64,000 nt of DNA, taken from NCBI RefSeq assembly GCF_013113735.1, contig NZ_CP053346.1, forward strand, positions 4,974,001-5,038,000. Direction: 5' to 3'. Below the pieces are notes generated by a model. The model had not been told where the DNA came from. It searched no databases and was given only the letters and a program-made list of their open reading frames with translations. Position numbers and translations under genes: made by a program. The stretch is from Sphingomonas sp. AP4-R1. Its GTDB lineage: Bacteria > Pseudomonadota > Alphaproteobacteria > Sphingomonadales > Sphingomonadaceae. Below are positions 7,967-14,970 of this stretch, in pieces; within the stretch, counting starts at the first letter, position 1, and each line of letters begins with the position of its first letter.

Positions 7967-10900
7967 TCAGCCGGGTCCCAAGCGCCTCCAGAGCGTCCGC
8001 AGCCGGTCGCCCAGCCGCGCTTCACGGTCCTGATAGGCCAGGCGCGCGGCGATCGAGAGCCGGATCTCGGTTCCCTGCCCGGGCGTCGACAGAATGTCGA
8101 AATGGGCGCCGATCTGTCTGGCGCGCTCGCGCATGCCGAGCAGGCCATAATGCCCCGCGCGACCGCCCGCTTCGAGGATGCCCATTGCGATTCCCGAGCC
8201 GTCGTCGCCAATGGCCAGGCGAAGCTCGTCGCGCGCATAGTGCAGGCGCAGCGTGATACGGCCCGCTCCGGCATGCCGCACCGCGTTGCGCAGCGCCTCC
8301 TCCGCGATGCGCAGCATTTCGCGGCCGACGATCGCCCGTATGGCCCGCGTGGTCCCCTCCACCGAGACGTGAAAGGCGAGCCCGGTGCCTTGCACGATCG
8401 CCGCGCCGGCCTGCGACAGCGCTTCGGGCAGGCTTTGCGGCGCGACGTCGCTGCGCAGCGCCCGCACCTGATCGCGCCCTTCGCTCAGCACGGCATCGGC
8501 CCGGTCGAGCGCCTGTTCCACCGATCTCCGCGCCGTATCGCCGGCCGGCAGATGTTCGATCGCGGACTGGACCTGCAGGATCAGCCCCTGCACGCTTTGG
8601 AGCAGCGTATCGTGCAGATCGCGCGCGATCTGCTCGCGCTCCGCCATCCGCGCGTTGAATCGCGCCTGAAGGCCGGCGCGCACCGCCCGCGTCCGGAAGC
8701 GGACGATCGCCCAGACGAGCAGCGCGAGCCATGCCGCGACGAGCAGCTTGAACCAGATCGATTCGGCGAATGTCGGCGCGATCTTGATATCCAGCGTGGC
8801 GGGCGTCCTGCTCCACACGCCGTCATTGTTCATCGCCATCACCCGGAAGCGATGGGTGCCCGCCGGCAGATTGGCATAGAATGCTTCGCGGCGGCTGCCG
8901 GCATCGACCCAGCCGTCGTCGACGCCTTCGAGCTGATACCGGAAGCGGACGCGCTGCGGCAGCGTGAGGCTCAGGCCGGCATAGCGGATCGCGACCGTCT
9001 TCGTCCCGCGCGGCAGCTCCAGCGCGACCGGCGGATCGCGATATCGGGCGGAGCCGGCGATCAGGCTGCGGACATGCACGAGTGGCGGCGTGCCGTTCCG
9101 GACCAGGTGATCCGGGTCGATCCACACCACGCCGCCCGCCGTCGCGAACCAGATGCGGCCATCGCCGCCGCGCACGGCGCCATGCTGGCTGACGAGGCTC
9201 CGGACCTCGGGCAGGCCGTCCTGAAAGTCGAGGATCGTCGCGGGCAGCCTGGCGGCGCGATCGACGAACGCACGATCCAGCGCGCCCTTCCTGAAGCCGA
9301 CGATGCCGGCACGACCGAGCATCCAGGTTTCGCCACCGGGCGTTTCGGCCAGGCCCGTGGTGTCCGCGATCGACGGGACACGTTCGGGATCGATGATCCG
9401 GAGCGTCCCACCCGCGATCCGCGCCAGGCCGAACTTGCCGCCGAGCACGATGCCCCCGTGTGTCGCCTGGATCACGTGTCCGTCGGTCAACGGCGACGTG
9501 ACCCACGACCTCCCGACTTTCCCATCCCCGTCCATCGGCCCGACGACGCCCGATCTCAGCCACGCCACGACGCCCCCGGCCGCCGTCCGGTCCAGGCCGC
9601 GGGGCCAGTCATCGGGGGAGAGCGGCAGATGCCGCCATCGGCCGTCGCGCAGCGCGAACAGGCCGCTGTCTGGATTGCCCGCCCAGTACCGAGAGACCCA
9701 GAGCGTGCCTCGGCCGTCCGCGATGCAGCCGCCCATGTCATACGAACCGAGCTTGCGGAATGGCGCGGGGAGCGGCACTCGACGCGCGACGCCATCGCGG
9801 AAATGGACGAACGCGTCATTGCCCATCGCCCAGATGTCGCCGCCGGCCGCCTCGCAGACCAGCCGGGGCTCGACAAGCGGACCCGCGACGCGTTCGGGGC
9901 GGCCACCCGGCACGATGCGGTAGAGGCCACCCGCCGCGCCGGCATAGACCGTGCCGTCCGACGCGGCGAGCAATCCGACGCTCCGCCCCGTGCCGGCGAC
10001 CAATGCGGGCTCGTTGACGATGCTGACATCGCGAAACTGATCGAGCCCGCGCGACGTGCCCATCCAGACATTGCCTTCGCGATCCTCGAACAGAGGCGTC
10101 GTCGTGTTGGCGGTCAGGCCATCCCGCGTCGTCATCGCTTCGATCCGACCGGCACGGTCCGCGCTGCTCGCCGCCGTGCCTGTGGCCGGCGACCGGACGC
10201 GGATCAGCGCTTCGCCGTTCGCGATCCACAGATTGCCGTCGCGATCGAACCGCGTGACCGCGGTCCAGCGCCGGAACAGCGGCGTCGGAAACAGGGTCTC
10301 CTTCACACCGATCGGCAGGAACGGCCGTGTGCCGCGATCGTCGGATATCCAGAGGCGGCCATAGCCGTCCTCGCTCAATACGGTGCGGCCATGAGCGTCG
10401 GTCACACGCTCGAACCGGATTGCCCCCTCGCGCAGCACATAGAGGGAGCGGTCGGTCGCCAGCCAGAGCGCACCGTCACGCCCGGCGAACAGGCCGCGCG
10501 GCGAGGTATGCTCATCCCGGTCGTAATCAGGCGTCACACGTTTCCACTGGCCGCGCTGGTACCGCAAAAGCGCGGGCCCCAGGCTCTGCTGGCTGAGCCA
10601 GATGGCGCCGCCTCGGGTCTGGACCATGCCGTTGGGCTCGTCCGACATTCGCGGCGCGGACCGATCGAGCCGGAGGATGCCGTCGCGATACGTGGCGATC
10701 TGGCCCGTGTCATACGCCACCCAGATCGTGCCATCCCGCGCCTTCAGCAGGAACAGGACTCGGCCGTGCCGGATTTCGCGGTCTTCGGTCGGGATAGGAT
10801 CGAAGGTCAGACCGTCGAAACGATAGAGGCCGGTCGCGCTGCCGATGATCAAATATCCGCGATCGTCCTGAGTCAGCGCGTAGATGAGCAACGGCGCGCC

Positions 10901-11029
10901 TTCGGCGGCGGTCCAGCGCGCATGCTTGTAGGCCGATAGCGGACGCTCGGGATTCAATGCTTCCGCCTTGCCCGACAGCAGGATCGCCGCCGCAAGCAGC
11001 AGCGCGCCTCCTGCGATGCTCAGGCGCAT
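7967..11029 (-). CDS. Hybrid-propeller sensor histidine kinase (Reg_prop, Y_Y_Y, HisKA_3, HATPase_c)
   Basis: A 1020-residue membrane sensor kinase. An N-terminal signal/anchor (residues ~1-24) precedes a long periplasmic part of repeated RDGTIWVA / GRDGALWLA / DGNLWIANGEA-like blades, i.e. two-component-regulator propeller repeats, then a Y_Y_Y domain (RVRFRYQLEGVDDGW). One transmembrane helix lies near residue 760. The HisKA_3 box is QIARDLHDTLLQSVQG with His806, followed by an HATPase domain (NAVRHAG, GDDGSGI, HYGLLGMRERA). This is the NarL-type kinase class, so it should phosphorylate the response regulator at 3500-4138. Propeller/Y_Y_Y sensors often bind oligosaccharides or related ligands, but the ligand here is unknown. 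Confidence 0.93.
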   Translation of the reverse strand: MRLSIAGGALLLAAAILLSGKAEALNPERPLSAYKHARWTAAEGAPLLIYALTQDDRGYLIIGSATGLYRFDGLTFDPIPTEDREIRHGRVLFLLKARDGTIWVAYDTGQIATYRDGILRLDRSAPRMSDEPNGMVQTRGGAIWLSQQSLGPALLRYQRGQWKRVTPDYDRDEHTSPRGLFAGRDGALWLATDRSLYVLREGAIRFERVTDAHGRTVLSEDGYGRLWISDDRGTRPFLPIGVKETLFPTPLFRRWTAVTRFDRDGNLWIANGEALIRVRSPATGTAASSADRAGRIEAMTTRDGLTANTTTPLFEDREGNVWMGTSRGLDQFRDVSIVNEPALVAGTGRSVGLLAASDGTVYAGAAGGLYRIVPGGRPERVAGPLVEPRLVCEAAGGDIWAMGNDAFVHFRDGVARRVPLPAPFRKLGSYDMGGCIADGRGTLWVSRYWAGNPDSGLFALRDGRWRHLPLSPDDWPRGLDRTAAGGVVAWLRSGVVGPMDGDGKVGRSWVTSPLTDGHVIQATHGGIVLGGKFGLARIAGGTLRIIDPERVPSIADTTGLAETPGGETWMLGRAGIVGFRKGALDRAFVDRAARLPATILDFQDGLPEVRSLVSQHGAVRGGDGRIWFATAGGVVWIDPDHLVRNGTPPLVHVRSLIAGSARYRDPPVALELPRGTKTVAIRYAGLSLTLPQRVRFRYQLEGVDDGWVDAGSRREAFYANLPAGTHRFRVMAMNNDGVWSRTPATLDIKIAPTFAESIWFKLLVAAWLALLVWAIVRFRTRAVRAGLQARFNARMAEREQIARDLHDTLLQSVQGLILQVQSAIEHLPAGDTARRSVEQALDRADAVLSEGRDQVRALRSDVAPQSLPEALSQAGAAIVQGTGLAFHVSVEGTTRAIRAIVGREMLRIAEEALRNAVRHAGAGRITLRLHYARDELRLAIGDDGSGIAMGILEAGGRAGHYGLLGMRERARQIGAHFDILSTPGQGTEIRLSIAARLAYQDREARLGDRLRTLWRRLGPG

Positions 11030-11209
11030 CGGTGCGGACCGATCGATGCTTTCAGCGGCGGCGTCATGTCTTCCCCCGCCGTCATCATAGCTTCCACACC
11101 CAAAATGAGGAGCGATAGATCGGGTGATCGGCAGCGCTGGGGATTCGCGTCTTCAGCTGCGACGCGACGCGCGCGGCGAACGCTCCAGAACGCCCATCTT
11201 CGACCGCAT

Positions 11210-11224
11210 TTCACCCCAATTGAC
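11210..11224 (+). promoter_or_regulatory. Proposed regulon operator, site 5 (GlcG-like gene)
   Basis: Plus strand reads TTCACCCCAATTGAC, 76 bases upstream of the ATG at 11301 and about 180 bases from the divergent kinase start. It matches the motif shared by five sites in this block. Confidence 0.55.
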
Positions 11225-11300
11225 GCCGGTGCGGCCCGGCCGGGTGGTATTCCCCGCGACACGGTTGGCACGCGAGCCGATATGCCGGGAGCAGGTGGCG

Positions 11301-11717
11301 ATGCGGACGTTCAGGAGCCTGTCGCTCGTCGATGCGAAGCGCATGCTGGAGGCGGGCGAGGCGCGGGCCGCGCAGCTCGGCATCGCCTATAATATCGCGG
11401 TGGTCGATGCGGGCGGCGCGCTGGTCGCCTTCGCCCGGCAGGACGGCGCGCTCGTCGGCAGCATCGATCTCGCCATCGGCAAGGCGATCACGTCGCGCCT
11501 CTTCGACAAGACCACCGCCACTCTCGCCGAACTGGCGCAGCCCGGCGCCCCGCTGTTCGGCATCGGATCGAGCAATGCCGGCAGGGTCGTGATCTTCGGC
11601 GGCGGCCTGCCGGTGCGTATCGACGGCGAGATCGTCGGCGCGGTCGGCGCGAGCGCCGGTTCGGTCGAGCAGGACATCGCGGTCGCCGAAGCGGCGGCCG
11701 CCGCACTCCCAGCCTGA
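11301..11717 (+). CDS. GlcG/HbpS-family heme-binding-like protein
   Basis: A 138-residue protein of the GlcG/HbpS family (DUF336). The fold signature is YNIAVVDAGGALVAFARQDGA, then IAIGK-like LAIGKAITSRLFDK and the glycine-rich end VIFGGGLPVRIDGEIVGAVG. It begins at ATG 11301 after GGAGCAGG; upstream in-frame codons overlap the promoter and were rejected. There is no signal peptide. Family members occur beside alcohol/glycol dehydrogenases and some bind heme or corrinoids. Here it is 30 bases before a zinc alcohol dehydrogenase, almost certainly in one operon. Its biochemical role is not established. Confidence 0.85.
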   Translation: MRTFRSLSLVDAKRMLEAGEARAAQLGIAYNIAVVDAGGALVAFARQDGALVGSIDLAIGKAITSRLFDKTTATLAELAQPGAPLFGIGSSNAGRVVIFGGGLPVRIDGEIVGAVGASAGSVEQDIAVAEAAAAALPA

Positions 11718-11747
11718 TCCACCAGCCTGATCCAAAGGAGACCATCG

Positions 11748-12803
11748 ATGAAAGCGGCCCGCATCCTCGAATATCGCAAGCCCCTGGTTCTGGAGGATAT
11801 CCCGATCCCCGACATCGAGCCCGACGAGGTGCTGGTGAAGGTGGCGGCCTGCGGCATGTGCCGTTCGGACGTTCTGCTGATCGACGGCTTCTTTCAGGGC
11901 TATGCTGAGATCCCGCCGCCCGTCATCCCCGGCCACGAAATCACCGGTACGCTCGACCGGATCGGCAGCCTGGTGCCGAAGGTCGCCGGCCTCGCCGAGG
12001 GCGACCATGTCGTCGTGGCACCCGGCTGGGGCGACGGCGTCTGCCGTCATTGCATGGTCGGCGACACGCATATCTGCCCCAACGTCCGCTGGCCGGGCTT
12101 CGGGCCTTATGGCGGCTTCGCCGAATATATTCCGGTGCCCGCGCGATACGTGATCAAGGTGGCCAAGCATCTGCAGTTCGAGCAGCTCGCGCCGCTCACC
12201 GATGCGGGGCTCACGCCATATCGTGCGCTCAAGAAGATTCGCGATGCGGGCGGGCTCGGGCCTGATCGGGTGATCGGCGTGTTCGGGGTCGGCGGCCTCG
12301 GCTCCTACGCGATCCAATATGCCAAATTGCTCGGTGCCGGCGCGCCGGTCGTCGCGGTCGCCCGGAGCGAAGAGAAACTTCAGATCGCCAAGAAATACGG
12401 CGCCGATCATATCATCGCGATCGCGGGGAAGTCGTCCGAGGATGTCGGCCGCGAGCTGAAGCAGGCGACCGGCCAGGACAAGTTCGACGCGATCATGGAC
12501 TGCGCCGGTGCCACCGAAATGATGCAGCTCGCTTTCTCGCGACTGGCGATCGGCGGCCACTATGCCGATGTCGGTTTCATCGGCGACCGCATCGATGTTC
12601 CGCTCTTCCCGCGCGTGTCCGGCGAGCAGACCTTTCACGGCTCGTTCTGGGGCAACAATGCCGATCTGAGCGAAGTGATGGCGCTCGCGGCCGCGGGCAA
12701 GATCCAGCACACGATCAAGACGATCGCGTTCGACACCATCAACGAGAATATCGATCTGATGCGCGAGAACAGGATCGTCGGGCGCGCCGTCATGACCTTT
12801 TGA
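11748..12803 (+). CDS. Zinc-dependent NAD(P) alcohol dehydrogenase
   Basis: A 351-residue medium-chain dehydrogenase/reductase. Catalytic zinc ligands are Cys35 (AACGMCRSD), His63-Glu64 (IPGHEITG) and probably the Asp in PLTDAGLTPYRA. The structural zinc loop is D96-x2-C99-x2-C102-x7-C110: Asp replaces the first Cys, as Glu does in the Sulfolobus solfataricus enzyme. The Rossmann motif is IGVFGVGGLGSYAIQYAK. It oxidises an alcohol to an aldehyde or ketone and is co-transcribed with the GlcG-like gene. Together with the aldehyde dehydrogenase and hydrolases it could form an ester to alcohol to aldehyde to acid route, which is inferred from context only. Confidence 0.93.
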   Translation: MKAARILEYRKPLVLEDIPIPDIEPDEVLVKVAACGMCRSDVLLIDGFFQGYAEIPPPVIPGHEITGTLDRIGSLVPKVAGLAEGDHVVVAPGWGDGVCRHCMVGDTHICPNVRWPGFGPYGGFAEYIPVPARYVIKVAKHLQFEQLAPLTDAGLTPYRALKKIRDAGGLGPDRVIGVFGVGGLGSYAIQYAKLLGAGAPVVAVARSEEKLQIAKKYGADHIIAIAGKSSEDVGRELKQATGQDKFDAIMDCAGATEMMQLAFSRLAIGGHYADVGFIGDRIDVPLFPRVSGEQTFHGSFWGNNADLSEVMALAAAGKIQHTIKTIAFDTINENIDLMRENRIVGRAVMTF

Positions 12804-12814
12804 GGGCTGTTCGA

Positions 12815-12843
12815 GGGCGCTGCCAGCGCAAGTGGCAGCGCCC
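12815..12843 (+). terminator. Hairpin terminator after alcohol dehydrogenase
   Basis: GGGCGCTGCCA / TGGCAGCGCCC, an 11 bp perfect stem with a 7-base loop, 11 bases after the alcohol dehydrogenase stop. A weak T-rich stretch follows about 10 bases later. Confidence 0.75.
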
Positions 12844-13060
12844 CGCTTCAGCTTCCTTTTGGCGGCGCGCGGCCTGCAAGGTCGGTCGCCGGCGATCCCT
12901 GTCCAGCGCTTTCACCAGCGCTGCCGGGTCGTGGTGTCGACCTCCGCATCCCCCGCGCCGCCACGATCCGGCCCGGCTTCCTGCTCGCCGCCTGTCGAAG
13001 CCGATTGCAAGTTGGGGTGTCTCTCGCCAACGAGGGACAGCTCATGCCGGGAGATGCGCG

Positions 13061-14677
13061 ATGGAAACCATAGGCCGTGATCTGCGCGAAATGCAGCGGG
13101 TGCCGCTCTCACCTTCCCATGTCGCCGCGCTTCGCGATGCGGGCGTCGCGCGGCGGTATCCCGCCGGCACCTTCCTTGTCCGGCCGGGCGATCCGGTCGA
13201 CTGTTTCGTCTACGTCGTGGCGGGCGAGATCGAGGTGGTGAATCCGTTCACCGACGAGCGGCTGGTTCCCTCCACGCTCGGCCCCACCCAGTTCATGGGC
13301 GAAATCTCGTTCCTGGACGGCGGCAGCTGGTCGATGCCGATGCGGACGGTCTGCGATACGGACGTGATCGAGGTTCCGCGCGCGACGATGCTGCGCCTGA
13401 TGTCCGAAATTCCGGAAATGTCGGACATCATCATCACCGTGCTGGCCGCGCGTCGGCGCCGCCAGCTGGAAGCGCGGGACAGTACGCTGGTGCTGCTGGG
13501 CGAAGATGACGATGCCGCCGTCCGCCGCGTCGCCGAATTTGCGAGCCGCAACCGCCTTCCCTACACATCCTATGCGCTCGGCAGCGCGGAGGCCGCCTCC
13601 GTCGCCACCAGTTGCTCCATCTCCGCCGATCGGCCCGCCGTGATCTTCGGCAAGGGCAACGTCATCGCCGATCCCACCCCCGACAAGGTGGCGCGGCTGC
13701 TGGGCCTCAATCGCGAGCTGGTGGAAGACGAAAGCTTCGACGTGGTGATCGTCGGCGGCGGCCCCGCCGGGGTGGCGGCGGGCGTCTATGCGGGGGCCGA
13801 AGGTTTGCGCGCGCTGGTGGTGGAGGACACCGCCATCGGGGGACAGGCCGGCACGTCCAGCCGCATCGAAAACTATATGGGCTTCCCCACCGGCATCTCC
13901 GGAGCCGACCTCGTCTGGCGTGGCGAGGTGCAGGCGATGAAGTTCGGCACGCGCTTCGCCATGCCGCGCCGCGTGGCGAAGCTGGAGTGTCTGGACGACG
14001 GGACGTTCTGCGCCACCTTCGATAATGGCCAGCGGGTCCGCGCCGGCGCGATCGTCGTCGCCACGGGCGTCCAATATCGGCAGCTCCCGATCGATCGGCT
14101 GTGCAAATATGAGGGAAGCGGCGTCTATTATGCCGCGACCGAGAATGAAGCCCGCTTCTGCCGGGGCGCCGAGGCGGTGGTGATCGGCGGCGGCAATTCG
14201 GCCGGGCAGGCGGCGATGTTCCTCAGCCGGTCGGCGGCGCATGTGCGCCTGCTGGTGCGCGGAAATTCGCTCGCCGCATCCATGTCGCATTATCTGTCGA
14301 GCCGCCTGGAGGCCGATCCGGCAGTGACGATCGAATATGGGGCCGAGGTGGTCGCGGTGGATGGCGAAGACCGGCTGGATGCCGTCACCATCCGCAGCGG
14401 AGACGACGCTTCGACGCGGCTGCTCACCACCTGCGCGCTGTTCATCATGGTCGGCGCGGCACCCAATACCGGGTGGCTTTCGGGCCTCGTCGCGCTGGAC
14501 GACAAGGGCTTCGTCCTGACCGGCGAGGCGGCCGGCGGCCATTCGCCTTATGCCACGTCCTGCCCCGGCATCTTCGCGGTGGGAGATGTCCGGGCCGCGT
14601 CCGTGAAACGGGTGGCATCGTCGGTCGGCGAAGGATCGGTGGTGATCTCCGCCGTCTGGCAATTCCTGCAGAAATAA
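13061..14677 (+). CDS. Cyclic-nucleotide-binding domain fused to thioredoxin-reductase-like flavoprotein
   Basis: A 538-residue cytoplasmic fusion. Residues ~15-135 are a CNB/CAP-type domain (RYPAGTFLVRPGDPVDCFVY, FMGEISFLDGG). After a linker that may be a thioredoxin-like remnant, the FAD site is VVIVGGGPAGVAAG (~residue 230) and the NAD(P) site AVVIGGGNSAGQAA (~375), ending GIFAVGDVRAASVKRVA. The usual redox CxxC of thioredoxin reductase is absent: the equivalent stretch reads YYAATENEARF. It may transfer electrons directly from FAD or act as a signalling oxidoreductase. The ATG at 13061 follows GGGAGA; the longer in-frame extension overlaps the previous gene and is rejected. Confidence 0.9.
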   Translation: METIGRDLREMQRVPLSPSHVAALRDAGVARRYPAGTFLVRPGDPVDCFVYVVAGEIEVVNPFTDERLVPSTLGPTQFMGEISFLDGGSWSMPMRTVCDTDVIEVPRATMLRLMSEIPEMSDIIITVLAARRRRQLEARDSTLVLLGEDDDAAVRRVAEFASRNRLPYTSYALGSAEAASVATSCSISADRPAVIFGKGNVIADPTPDKVARLLGLNRELVEDESFDVVIVGGGPAGVAAGVYAGAEGLRALVVEDTAIGGQAGTSSRIENYMGFPTGISGADLVWRGEVQAMKFGTRFAMPRRVAKLECLDDGTFCATFDNGQRVRAGAIVVATGVQYRQLPIDRLCKYEGSGVYYAATENEARFCRGAEAVVIGGGNSAGQAAMFLSRSAAHVRLLVRGNSLAASMSHYLSSRLEADPAVTIEYGAEVVAVDGEDRLDAVTIRSGDDASTRLLTTCALFIMVGAAPNTGWLSGLVALDDKGFVLTGEAAGGHSPYATSCPGIFAVGDVRAASVKRVASSVGEGSVVISAVWQFLQK

Positions 14678-14970
14678 AGCGGCCGCGAAAATCCTGCCGG
14701 AGCGGATCCTGCGCCGAAATCTTTCGGTCATGTGCCGGAGGCAGGGTCCGCGCGCCGCTTTCCGTCAGCCTGAGCCGCTCTGACGACGCGATCCCGCGCG
14801 TTGGAAGTCCACGCGGCGAGCCCAGAAAGCGCGACTTCCCATCGCACTCGTCGCATTTTTGCTGTGAATGCGGCGCCCCGCAAAATTTTTTTGTCGGTTT
14901 TGTGACACACCGTCGTCTCTCCTGATGAAAGCCGAAGCATTCGATTTCGGCTCCAACCAGGGATCGGCTC

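Noticed and set aside
7817..10939. A 1040-codon plus-strand frame opposite the sensor kinase
   Set aside because: Mirror frame of the kinase with no recognisable domain; the kinase on the other strand has clear H-box, ATPase and propeller motifs.
13005..13019. A sixth copy of the regulon motif before the CNB/thioredoxin-reductase-like gene (GCAAGTTGGGGTGTC)
   Set aside because: Only about 10 of 15 positions match, and orientation and distance differ from the other sites.
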